Source: CAWAPS01 sp963783945 (lineage in GTDB: Bacteria > Actinomycetota > Acidimicrobiia > Acidimicrobiales > Palsa-688). From it: 64,000 bases of DNA. The translations under genes were made by a program, and so were the position numbers. Location of the stretch: NCBI GenBank assembly GCA_963783945.1, contig CAWAPS010000005.1:186001-250000 (forward strand), read 5' to 3'. The stretch's first letter is position 1. Each line of letters starts with the position of its first letter. This document shows, piece by piece, positions 26,173 through 34,434 of this stretch. The notes below the pieces were generated by a model. That model saw only the letters and a list, made by a program, of their open reading frames with translations, was not told the origin of the DNA and did not search any database.

Positions 26173-26568
26173 TCAGGACCCGGCCGCCGCCGAGACCCCA
26201 TCGAGGAGCTCCTGGATCAATTCTGCCGCCCGATGAGCGATGAACTCCAGAGATGGATCAACGACTCCGTCGACGGCCAGCTCCGCATCAACCGCCGCGG
26301 TCGCCGCACGCGCCGCAAGCGTTGTCAGCACCAAACCTACCATGACACCAATCACCCGATTGTTGGCCATCTCGGTGAGGATCGGTTCGAGGGCGGCCTC
26401 CCAACCCTCCCCGCCGCCCAGTACGACGGTTGTGGCCGCCTCACGGGCCAATAGCAAAGCGCGATCGAAGTACGGGCCGGATAGTTCCAGATCGATACGC
26501 TCCACCGACGGACGATGCTGGCAGACCCGCAGCTTCGGATGATGGGAGGTCGCAATCCCGACTTGCAC
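26173..26568 (-). CDS. Hypothetical protein
   Basis: I do not recognise this product. The 131-residue frame has a plausible amphipathic composition (YFDRALLLAREAATTVVLG, MANNRVIGVMVGLVLTTLAARAATAA, LEFIAHRAAELIQELL) and no low-complexity signature of a shadow frame. The start is uncertain, and the surrounding DNA is indel-rich, so it could be a fragment. It runs opposite to proA and the small lipoprotein. Confidence 0.4.
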   Translation of the reverse strand: MQVGIATSHHPKLRVCQHRPSVERIDLELSGPYFDRALLLAREAATTVVLGGGEGWEAALEPILTEMANNRVIGVMVGLVLTTLAARAATAAVDAELAVDGVVDPSLEFIAHRAAELIQELLDGVSAAAGS

Positions 26569-26631
26569 CGTTCGCTTGCGATTAACCGTGTCGCAACCGC
26601 AAGGTCAGATCACTCTGCGAGCGTAGCCAAC

Positions 26632-26883
26632 ATGAGGAAAGGTCTCTTCGGGCCGGTGGTATTGCTGATGGCGGCGGCACTCACGCTTCTCGATGGATGT
26701 GGCAGCACTCCGAACGGATCAGCATCTGCTCAGCTCGCCCATACCGCGGCGGAGCCGGGCACACCATCGATTGATCTCGAGCCTCCCTCGAGCGCTTCGG
26801 TGCTGAGGACGGCTCCGCGCCGAAGGGGGCGCGCCGTGGAGCCGACCGGTAACCAACGCGCCGGTGTACAAACGGCGAACTAG
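26632..26883 (+). CDS. Small putative lipoprotein
   Basis: From ATG 26632 the 83-residue product has a short basic start, a hydrophobic core and lipobox LLDGC (MRKGLFGPVVLLMAAALTLLDGC), then a Ser/Pro/Thr-rich stretch. No family recognised. The tail (RTAPRRRGRAVEPTGNQ) looks like out-of-frame sequence, so the gene may be cut short by an indel. An NHL-repeat protein follows 93 bases later. Confidence 0.45.
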   Translation: MRKGLFGPVVLLMAAALTLLDGCGSTPNGSASAQLAHTAAEPGTPSIDLEPPSSASVLRTAPRRRGRAVEPTGNQRAGVQTAN

Positions 26884-26976
26884 CGGCGAAGAAGTGATCT
26901 CCGCTCTCCCGGGGGCGAACTACGTCGATCACCATTGGGGTTCGGTCATACGACAACGGAGGGCCGAAGCTTGAAG

Positions 26977-28313
26977 ATGACGAGATCACACCGAATCGCC
27001 ATCGGCTCGGCCGGGCTGATGGTGGCAGTGTTGGGTCTGACTCCAGTGCTCGCCGCAAGCTCGTCCTCCGCCCAATCGGTGACTCCGGCGGCTGGGAGCA
27101 CCAATTCCATAACGACCGTCGGCGGCGACGGTCAGCGGGGTGAGGCCGGTAATGACGGTCCGGCAGTTAAAGCACAACTGAATGATCCAAGGGGGACGAC
27201 CGAGAGTCTGGTCGGGCACTCTCTACATCGCAGACAGCGGGAACAACCAGATCCGCCAAGTCGTGAACCCGAATTGTCATTAACGAGGATGTGATCTCGA
27301 TCTTCGCCGGGACGAGTCGCGGCTTCGCCGGCGACGGCCACCCGGCGGTGGACGCCAAGCTCGACGACCCGACCGCGGTGGCGGTGGACTCCCACGGGAA
27401 CGTGTTCATCGCCGACACCGGCAACAACCGGGTCCGGGAGGTGCTGGTGAGCGGCATCATCAAGACGGTCGCAGGAGACGGCGCCTGTAAACTGGTGCGG
27501 TCGGAGGGCAATGGTCTACCGGCGGTCCAGGCATCCCTGTGTGGACCCCGGGGCGTAGCGGTGGATCGTAACGGCAACCTGTACATCTCCGACACCGGCC
27601 ATCACGAAGTGCGGGTGGTGAAGCCGTCGGGAGTCATGAGCGACTTCGCTGGCAACGGGGTGCTGGGTTCGAGTGGCAATGGAGCGGGCGCGATACGGGC
27701 GGAGCTGGCCGAGCCAGAGGGACTGGCAGTTGATGCGGCGGGGAACCTCTTCATCGCCGATCCCGGCATCGAGTTCCTGACCTTCCCCCACGGCCGCCAC
27801 AACCGTCCGGTCCTCGTCGAGGCCGGCTCCGACATCCGCGAGGTCACGTCGGGGGTCATCAAGGCGTTCGCGGGCAACGGCGTCTTCGGGTACTCCGGAG
27901 ACGGTGGCCACGCGACAAAGGCGGAGTTGAACGCTCCGACCGGACTGGGGGTGGACGCCCTGGGCGACGTGTTCATCTCGGACACCCTGAACAATCGCAT
28001 TCGCAAAGTCGACGGCAGCGGCATCATCACCACCTTTGCCGGCAGTGGCCGGGCTGGGTTCTCCGGGGACGGAGGGCCGGCGACCAAGGCGGAGCTCGAT
28101 CATCCGACCGGTTCGATCGCTACTGATAGCGACGCCGTCTACTTCGCCGACCTCGGAAACCAGCGGGTACGCGGCGGGTTCAGCGGCCCGCCGCCGGTGT
28201 TGCCCGAGTCCACCTGGGCGCTCGCTCTGCCCCTCACCGCCCTAGTGGCCGGCGGAGCGGGATTGTGGATCCGCCGCCGGCGCCGGGCCAGGATGGTGGC
28301 AGCCGGCTCATGA
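26977..28313 (+). CDS. Secreted NHL-repeat beta-propeller with C-terminal anchor, two frame breaks
   Basis: Likely cell-surface or secreted propeller. ATG 26977 starts a signal peptide (GLMVAVLGLTPVLAASSSSA). NHL repeats recur as GNxFIADTGNNRVREV and AGDG/SGDGGPATKAEL, including GTLYIADSGNNQIRQV, VFIADTGNNRVREV, LYISDTGHHEVRVV and VFISDTLNNRIRKV. The first frame ends wrongly near 27195 and again near 27285; frames 1, 2 and 0 carry successive repeats. The C terminus is LPESTWALALPLTALVAGGAGLWIRRRRR when joined in two pieces: an LPxST motif, helix and Arg tail resembling a sorting anchor. No catalytic domain is visible. Confidence 0.72.
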
Positions 28314-28376
28314 TCGCGGCCGGCGGGCGGCCAGACCAGCAGCGGCGGACAGTCCGATCGCCGCTGGCGCCAGTGG

Positions 28377-28622
28377 TCAGACCGCCCCCGGCCCGAGGAC
28401 GCCCTCGACGCTCAGCTCGATGCTTTCGAGGACCCCTGGCTTCACTACCGCACCTCGGCGGAGGGTGCGGACGTCCCAGTCGCCGGCGGACGCGGCCGTC
28501 CGGATGACGGGGACCCGACCGCCGGCCAGGTCGAGCACCCAGCATTCCGGCGGCCCGACTCTGGCGTAGTAGGAGGAAGCCGTGGGCTCCCGGGCGTAGA
28601 CGAGAGTGGTGCTCGAGACCTC
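28377..28622 (-). pseudogene. 3' fragment of a second Uma2-family gene
   Basis: The minus-strand frame reads EVSSTTLVYAREPTASSYYAR then VGPPECWVLDLAGG and ends VLESIELSVEGVLGPGAV, matching the C-terminal third of Uma2 proteins. The N-terminal part with the PD motif is missing. The recognisable homology stops at about 28622, next to the left end of the 120-bp inverted-repeat element, and no Uma2 sequence continues on its far side. A remnant, not a functional gene. Confidence 0.65.
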
Positions 28623-28626
28623 GCTT

Positions 28627-28746
28627 GACCGCTTCGCGTCGCGACCTTGGGCCAGGGGCGCAGGTCTCGACGCGTTCGGGTCAGTCACGAACCGTTTCGC
28701 GTCGCGAACCGGGGGTCTCGCCGACCGGTCGCGACGCGAAGTGGTC
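28627..28746. repeat. 120-bp element with 20-bp terminal inverted repeats (copy 2)
   Basis: Left end GACCGCTTCGCGTCGCGACC (28627-28646) and the reverse complement of the right end (28727-28746), GACCACTTCGCGTCGCGACC, differ at one base. A third related motif, GAACCGTTTCGCGTCGCGAA, starts at 28689 inside. Length and ends match the element at 1682-1801. It adjoins the truncated Uma2 gene. Confidence 0.72.
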
Positions 28747-28770
28747 AGGAGGTTCGGCTCCTCGGCCTTT

Positions 28771-28800
28771 GGCCCTTCGGCCCCTTCGGCCCCTTCGGCC
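28771..28800. repeat. Short 9-bp tandem repeat
   Basis: About three copies of GGCCCCTTC in tandem, in the gap between the second 120-bp element and fur. Slippage-prone; no function suggested. Confidence 0.55.
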
Positions 28801-28933
28801 CCGGCCGGGCCGGTACCCCAACGCTGGCGCGGTTCCTATCGGCACTCTCTGTGGTGGGCTCAGCCGCCATCCAAGGGGGGAGCGAGCCACGAGCCCGTGA
28901 CGAACGAATCCAGGACTGGTTTCCACCAAGGAC

Positions 28934-28962
28934 TGGACTTCCTCCAGTGTCGGGGTTAGATT
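28934..28962 (+). promoter_or_regulatory. Candidate fur-katG promoter
   Basis: TGGACT (28934-28939) and TAGATT (28957-28962) with a 17-base spacer; the ATG of fur is at 28975, so the leader would be only about six bases. The AT-rich stretch GTTAGATTGCGGTCATAGAT overlaps and could be the autoregulatory Fur site. Motif-based only. Confidence 0.38.
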
Positions 28963-28974
28963 GCGGTCATAGAT

Positions 28975-29418
28975 ATGGAGACATCCGTTGACCAGGTGGC
29001 ACTCCTCCGGCAGCACGATGTGATGGTGACGGCCCAGCGCCTCGCCGTGCTGCGAGCGGTGTCGGAACGACCGCACAGCACCACCGATGAGCTCGACACG
29101 GTTGTTCGAGCCGAGATCGGTGCGATTTCCCGTCAGGCGGTTTACGACGCCCTCGGAACCCTCACCGACAAGGGCATCATCCGCCGCATCCAGCCCGCCG
29201 GGTCCGCGGCTCGGTACGAGGACCGGGTCGGCGACAACCACCACCATCTCATCTGCCGCACCTGCAACCGGATGGTCGATGTCGACTGTGCGGTTGGCTA
29301 CACCCCATGCCTGACCGCCGCCGACGACGCGGGCTACGAGATCGACGAAGCCGAGGTCATCTACTGGGGCCGATGCCCCGAGTGCGTCGCGGCAACCTCG
29401 AATCCGCCCGGCGGCTGA
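28975..29418 (+). CDS. furA: Fur-family regulator linked to katG
   Basis: Metal-dependent repressor, FurA/PerR type. The 147 residues contain the winged-helix recognition region SRQAVYDALGTLTDKGIIRRI, the metal-binding HHHLICRTC motif and two CxxC pairs (CRTC and CPEC) for structural zinc. The gene stands 93 bases upstream of katG in the same direction, the arrangement in mycobacteria where FurA represses katG and itself. The name furA is by that analogy. Confidence 0.9.
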   Translation: METSVDQVALLRQHDVMVTAQRLAVLRAVSERPHSTTDELDTVVRAEIGAISRQAVYDALGTLTDKGIIRRIQPAGSAARYEDRVGDNHHHLICRTCNRMVDVDCAVGYTPCLTAADDAGYEIDEAEVIYWGRCPECVAATSNPPGG

Positions 29419-29511
29419 AGGGGACACGCAGCACCCGACACGAGCTGACCAACGCAGAACCTCACGAACACCCAGCCAGTAGAAGGAACCAGCGAGAGGA
29501 GAAGCACCGAC

Positions 29512-31695
29512 GTGTCAGATAGCGAAAACCCAGTAATTCACTCCCCGACTCCCACGGCCCATCGGCCAATGTCCAACCGGGACTGGTGGCCGAACCAAGT
29601 GGACCTGCAGGTTCTCCGCCTGCATTCGCCCAGCTCCAACCCGATGGGCGAGGACTTCAATTACGCCGAGGAGTTCAAGACTCTCGATGTCGAGGCCCTC
29701 AAGCGGGACCTCATCGAGGTGATGACGACGTCGCAGGACTGGTGGCCGGCCGACTACGGCCACTACGGGCCGCTCTTCGTCCGAATGACCTGGCATGCGG
29801 CGGGCACGTACCGCATCCACGATGGTCGAGGTGGCGGGGGCGAAGGCGCGCAGCGCTTCGCCCCCCTCAACAGCTGGCCCGACAACGCCAGCCTGGACAA
29901 GGCCCGCCGGCTCCTATGGCCGGTCAAGCAGAAGTACGGCCGGAAGATCTCCTGGGCCGATCTGATCATTTTCGCCGGTAATGTCGCCTATGAATCGATG
30001 GGGTTGAAGACCTTCGGCTTTGGATTCGGGCGAGAGGACATCTGGGAAACCGACGAGGTCTACTGGGGTCCGGAGGATACCTGGCTCGGAGACGAGCGTT
30101 ACAGCGGCGACCGGGATCTGGCCTCTCCTTTCGGTGCGGTTCAGATGGGCCTGATCTACGTGAACCCCGAGGGACCCAACGGCAACCCAGACCCGCTGGC
30201 GGCAGCCAAGGACATCCGGGAAACCTTCCGTCGGATGGCCATGAACGACGAGGAGACGGTGGCGCTCATCGTCGGCGGTCACACCGTCGGCAAGACTCAT
30301 GGCGCGGCCGGTGGGGAGTACGTCGGTCCCGAGCCCGAGGGCTCCCCGCTCGAGGAGCAGGGGCTCGGATGGACGAATACCTTCGGTACCGGCAAAGGCG
30401 ACGATGCGATCACCAGCGGGCTCGAAGGCGCATGGACCAATGAGCCGACTAAGTGGGACAACGGATTTCTCGACAACCTGTACAACTACGAATGGGAGCT
30501 CACCTCCAGCCCCGCCGGTGCCAATCAGTTCGCTCCGACGAATCCCGAAGCTCAGGGCACGGTCCCCGATGCCCACGATCCGTCCAAGCGGCACGCCCCG
30601 ATGATGCTGACGACGGACCTGGCGCTCCGGACGGATCCCATCTACGCGGCGATCTCGAAGCGCTTCCACGAGAATCCGGACCAGCTGGCCGACGCGTTCG
30701 GCAAGGCGTGGTACAAGCTGTTGCACCGCGACATGGGACCAGTAACGCGCTACCTCGGCCCCTGGGTTCCAGAGCCCCAGTTATGGCAGGACCCGGTTCC
30801 CGCGGTCGACGATGCTTTGATCGGGGACGGTGACATCTCCGCCCTCAAGGCGAAGATACTGGCATCCGGAGTGTCCATCTCACAGCTGGTCGGCACGGCC
30901 TGGGCGTCGGCGGCCAGCTTCCGCGGCACCGACAAGCGGGGGGGAGCCAACGGGGCCCGGATTCGATTGGCCCCCCAGAAGGACTGGCAGGTCAACAACC
31001 CGTCCGAGCTGGCGAAGGTGCTGCAGACCCTCGAGGGGATCCAGCAGGACTTCAACCGGTCACAGTCGGGTGGCACGAAGGTGTCGCTCGCTGACCTCAT
31101 CGTTCTGGGTGGGTGCGCGGCCGTCGAGGAGGCGGCAAAGCGGGCCGGCTACGACGTCAAGGTCCCGTTCGCGCCCGGGCGGGCCGACGCCTCCCAGGAG
31201 CAGACCGACGTCGAATCCTTCGCCGTGCTCGAACCCACGGCGGACGGGTTCCGCAACTACCTCCAGGCCGGGGACAAGGTGCCGGCAGAGCAGAAGCTGG
31301 TGGATCGGGCCTACATGCTGACCTTGACCGCTCCCGAGATGACGGTACTCGTCGGCGGTATGCGCGCCCTCAACGCCAATGCAGGGCAGTCCCCACATGG
31401 CGTCTTCACCGACCGGCCGGAAACCTTGACCAACGACTTCTTCGTGAACCTGCTCGACATGAACACCGAGTGGAAGGCCTCGACCTCGGCCGAAGGGGTA
31501 TACGAGGGCCGTGATCGGGCCACGGGGCAGGCCAAGCGCACCGCGACGGCCGTCGACCTGGTCTTTGGTTCCAGCTCCGAGCTCCGGGCCATCGCGGAGG
31601 TCTACGCAACCGACGACGCCAAGGAGAAGTTCGTGCGGGACTTCGTGGCCGCCTGGGACAAGGTCATGAACCTCGATCGCTTCGACCTGACCTGA
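29512..31695 (+). CDS. katG: Catalase-peroxidase KatG
   Basis: Bifunctional haem enzyme that removes hydrogen peroxide. The 727-residue length is normal. Distal residues Arg91, Trp94 and His95 lie in RMTWHAAGTYR; the proximal histidine is His257 in GGHTVGKTH. Trp94, Tyr216 (QMGLIYVNPEG) and Met242 (RRMAMND) can form the KatG-specific Met-Tyr-Trp adduct. The degenerate C-terminal peroxidase domain is present. The start is GTG 29512 after GAGAGGAGAAG. No frame damage, in contrast with the region just upstream. Probably regulated by the preceding Fur protein. Confidence 0.97.
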   Translation: MSDSENPVIHSPTPTAHRPMSNRDWWPNQVDLQVLRLHSPSSNPMGEDFNYAEEFKTLDVEALKRDLIEVMTTSQDWWPADYGHYGPLFVRMTWHAAGTYRIHDGRGGGGEGAQRFAPLNSWPDNASLDKARRLLWPVKQKYGRKISWADLIIFAGNVAYESMGLKTFGFGFGREDIWETDEVYWGPEDTWLGDERYSGDRDLASPFGAVQMGLIYVNPEGPNGNPDPLAAAKDIRETFRRMAMNDEETVALIVGGHTVGKTHGAAGGEYVGPEPEGSPLEEQGLGWTNTFGTGKGDDAITSGLEGAWTNEPTKWDNGFLDNLYNYEWELTSSPAGANQFAPTNPEAQGTVPDAHDPSKRHAPMMLTTDLALRTDPIYAAISKRFHENPDQLADAFGKAWYKLLHRDMGPVTRYLGPWVPEPQLWQDPVPAVDDALIGDGDISALKAKILASGVSISQLVGTAWASAASFRGTDKRGGANGARIRLAPQKDWQVNNPSELAKVLQTLEGIQQDFNRSQSGGTKVSLADLIVLGGCAAVEEAAKRAGYDVKVPFAPGRADASQEQTDVESFAVLEPTADGFRNYLQAGDKVPAEQKLVDRAYMLTLTAPEMTVLVGGMRALNANAGQSPHGVFTDRPETLTNDFFVNLLDMNTEWKASTSAEGVYEGRDRATGQAKRTATAVDLVFGSSSELRAIAEVYATDDAKEKFVRDFVAAWDKVMNLDRFDLT

Positions 31696-31714
31696 CGGCT
31701 GCCTGCACCGGGTG

Positions 31715-31745
31715 TGGTGACCGGTTCACACCGAACCGGTCACCA
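31715..31745. terminator. Bidirectional hairpin between convergent katG and VWA gene
   Basis: A perfect 13-bp stem (31715-31727 and 31733-31745, arm TGGTGACCGGTTC) with a five-base loop lies in the 78-base gap between two gene ends. It is followed by AAAA on the plus strand, which reads as a short U tract for minus-strand transcripts. Confidence 0.7.
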
Positions 31746-31773
31746 AAACCCGGATTGGCAGTCCCAAGCGACG

Positions 31774-33246
31774 CTATCCCAGCTGTTCGACGAAGCGCTC
31801 GAGCTGCTTGAGGTTGCGGCACTCGTAGGCCCCGTCGCAGTGGGTGGCGTACTGGCTGACGATGGAGTCGCCGGTGTCCCAGTAGGAACGAGGCTCGGGG
31901 TTGAGCCAGTAAAGGTGCCGGGCCTTCTTGGCCATCTCGGCCAGCACCCAGGCCTGGGCCGCGTGATAGTTGTTGCGAGCGTCGCCGAGCAGAAGAACGG
32001 TGCTCTTGGGGTTCACGTCGCGGCCCCAACGGTCCCAGAACGCCTCGAATGCGTGGCCGTAGTCGGAGTGCCCGTCAACCCAGATCACGTCGGCCTCGGT
32101 GTTGATGCGATGGATGGCATGGCTGATGTCGTCGGTCGACTTGAAGTAGTCGGTGACCTCGTCGATCCCGTCTATGAACACGAACGACCGGACCCGGCTG
32201 AACTGCGAGCTGATGGCGTAGACCATCTGAAGGGTGAAGCGGGCGAAGGCGGCCACCGAACCGGATATGTCGGCGACCACCATGATCTCCGGCTTCGAGG
32301 GCCTCGGGTAGCGGAACTTCGGATCGGCGGGCACACCACCGTAGGAAAGGGAATGGCGGACGGTGCTGCGGAAGTCCAGCGGTCCTTTGCGGCCGTGGCG
32401 CCGCTTGCGGGCCAGGCGAACCGCCAGCTTGCGGGTGAGGGGGGCGATGGCTTTGCGCAGGGCCGCCAGCTCCTCCCGGCTGGCGTGCATGAAGTCGATG
32501 TCCTCGGGCAGGGGCTTGCGCACAGACTTGGCCACCGCCTCGGCGCCCCGGTCGGCTACCAGGTGGCGGCGGATCTCGGCCTCGACCTCCCGGCGTAGAG
32601 CATCGAGGCGGGCCTCGTACTCCTCGCGTATCAGCCGCTCCTCCAGGTCGGTGAGCGGGCCGGCCGACTCCGAGTGGGCCGACTCCATCATCCGCTCGAG
32701 CACGGCGTCCAGGTTGAGCTGGCGCAAGGTCCGATACAGGTAATAGGTCCCGCCGACCGGCCGCCCCGGCTCCATGCCGGCGTAACGGGTGACCGCGGCC
32801 CGGGCTATGGCCCGCAGCATGGCGTCGTTGCCGTTCATCAAGGCCTTGAACAGCATCTCGGCCAGTTGCTCAGGGGTGAGCCCTTCGGCCGAGCCACCGG
32901 AGTCGCCAGTGCGGGGCCCGAGAAGATCGCTGATCATCTCCTCGCCCACCTCGTCGCCGGTCCCCTCGACCAGACGGTACTCCCGGCCCCGCAACGAGAA
33001 GTACACCTCGAACACCGTCTCGAAGGTCTTCCAGTGGCCGTTGTTCTTGACCAGGGTGGCGGCCAGCGCGTACTTGAACGCGTCCCGGTCCTCGAGCGGG
33101 ATGTGGCGGATCGCCTCGACCGCGTCGAGGTTCTCGGTCAGGCTCACGGGTATGCCGGCGGTGCGTAGCTCCTTGACGAAGCCCGACAGGGTCTCGAGCA
33201 GGCCGGCCCCGCTCCCGAGCGGCAGCTCGGGCAGATCAGTGGTCAT
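31774..33246 (-). CDS. CoxE-like VWA-domain protein
   Basis: Metal-dependent adhesion-type (VWA) protein paired with a MoxR ATPase; such pairs act as chaperones or metal-insertion systems. From ATG 33246 (MTTDLPELPLGSG) the protein has 490 residues. Its C-terminal VWA domain contains the MIDAS-like DISGS (VVADISGSVAAFARF) and later LLLGDARNNY. The N-terminal half is helical and charged. The frame is open to 33585, but the ATG overlaps the stop of the ATPase gene (ATGA), fixing the start. The substrate is not evident; no CO dehydrogenase genes are nearby. Confidence 0.87.
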   Translation of the reverse strand: MTTDLPELPLGSGAGLLETLSGFVKELRTAGIPVSLTENLDAVEAIRHIPLEDRDAFKYALAATLVKNNGHWKTFETVFEVYFSLRGREYRLVEGTGDEVGEEMISDLLGPRTGDSGGSAEGLTPEQLAEMLFKALMNGNDAMLRAIARAAVTRYAGMEPGRPVGGTYYLYRTLRQLNLDAVLERMMESAHSESAGPLTDLEERLIREEYEARLDALRREVEAEIRRHLVADRGAEAVAKSVRKPLPEDIDFMHASREELAALRKAIAPLTRKLAVRLARKRRHGRKGPLDFRSTVRHSLSYGGVPADPKFRYPRPSKPEIMVVADISGSVAAFARFTLQMVYAISSQFSRVRSFVFIDGIDEVTDYFKSTDDISHAIHRINTEADVIWVDGHSDYGHAFEAFWDRWGRDVNPKSTVLLLGDARNNYHAAQAWVLAEMAKKARHLYWLNPEPRSYWDTGDSIVSQYATHCDGAYECRNLKQLERFVEQLG

Positions 33247-34178
33247 CTGGCCTTCCACGGGGCGGCAGGGCTGCTGCCGGTGCTGGCAGAACTGGCGTTC
33301 AGATCCTTGGCCGCCTTGTCGATGTCGGACTGGTACTTGAGCAGGACGTGCAGGGTGTCGGTCGCGGTGGCGGCATCGACCGACTGGATCCCGATCAGCA
33401 GGAGGGTCCGGGCCCAGTCCAGGGTCTCGGAGACCGACGGGGCCTTCTTCAGCTCCAGGCTGCGGATCGAGCGAACGATCCGTACCACCTGATCGGCCAG
33501 GTCCTCGGTGATGCCCGGCACCCGGGTGAGCACGATCTCCTTCTCCCGCTCGAGATCGGGATAGTCGATATGCAGGAACAGGCACCGCCGCTTCAGCGCC
33601 TCCGACAGCTCGCGGGTGTTGTTGGAGGTGAGGAAGACGAGAGGAATCTGATTGGCGCTGACGGTGCCGAGCTCGGGGATCGAGACCTGATAATCGGAGA
33701 GGATCTCCAGCAGAAGGGCTTCGGTCTCCACCTCCACCCGGTCGACCTCATCGATCAGCAGGACCACCGGTTCCTCGGCCCGGATGGCTTCCAGCAGGGG
33801 CCGGGTCAGCAGGAACGGCTCAGAGAAGATGTCCTCTTCCATGTCGCTCCACGTCCCGCTGCCCGCGGCCTCGGTGACCCGCTGCGCCTGGATGCGCAAC
33901 AGCTGCTTCTTGTAGTTCCACTCGTACAGCGCTTTGGACTCGTCGAGCCCCTCGTAGCACTGCAGCCTGATGAGTCGGGCCCCTGTCAGTTCGGACACCG
34001 ACTTGGCCAGCTGGGTCTTACCTGTGCCGGCCGGGCCCTCTACCAGGATCGGCTTGCCCAGGCGCTCGGCCAGGAAGACCACACCGGCGATCCCCTCGTC
34101 GGCGAGGTAGCTCACCGATCGCAGCCCCTCTCTGACGGACGCGGGGGAGTCGAAACGGGACGGGGGGGTGTCGATCAC
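33243..34178 (-). CDS. MoxR-family AAA+ ATPase
   Basis: AAA+ chaperone-type ATPase. It has Walker A GPAGTGKTQLAKS, Walker B VVLLIDEVDR, sensor-1 LVFLTSNN and the arginine region ALKRRCLFLHIDYP. I prefer the GTG start at 34178 (VIDTPPSRFDSP), since AAGGA lies nine bases upstream, giving 311 residues; an earlier GTG at 34226 is possible. The gene overlaps the VWA gene by ATGA. It is divergent from the SPFH gene, with a gap of about 256 bases. Confidence 0.92.
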   Translation of the reverse strand: MIDTPPSRFDSPASVREGLRSVSYLADEGIAGVVFLAERLGKPILVEGPAGTGKTQLAKSVSELTGARLIRLQCYEGLDESKALYEWNYKKQLLRIQAQRVTEAAGSGTWSDMEEDIFSEPFLLTRPLLEAIRAEEPVVLLIDEVDRVEVETEALLLEILSDYQVSIPELGTVSANQIPLVFLTSNNTRELSEALKRRCLFLHIDYPDLEREKEIVLTRVPGITEDLADQVVRIVRSIRSLELKKAPSVSETLDWARTLLLIGIQSVDAATATDTLHVLLKYQSDIDKAAKDLNASSASTGSSPAAPWKAR

Positions 34179-34434
34179 AGATGTTGTTCCTTCCGGGGTC
34201 CTGACCGGGCGCGGGTTGTCAGCCACCGGAGTCTACCGGGGGGTCCCGTGGCGCGGCTGGGCCGTCCCCCATGCCCGCGTGGCGCGAGGGCGGCCACCGG
34301 TACGATCAGGCCGCTATGACAGGGGACGCGGCCACGGCTGCCGGCGTTCTTTTCAGCTAGCCCTCAGGAGATTGCCGACGGCCATGGCTTACCCTAGGCG
34401 TGAGCATCGGTACTTCGATCCAGGAGAGTGAGTC

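Noticed and set aside
25135..26454. A 439-residue frame over proA
   Set aside because: Only its middle part is ProA; both ends are out-of-frame translation caused by the indels.
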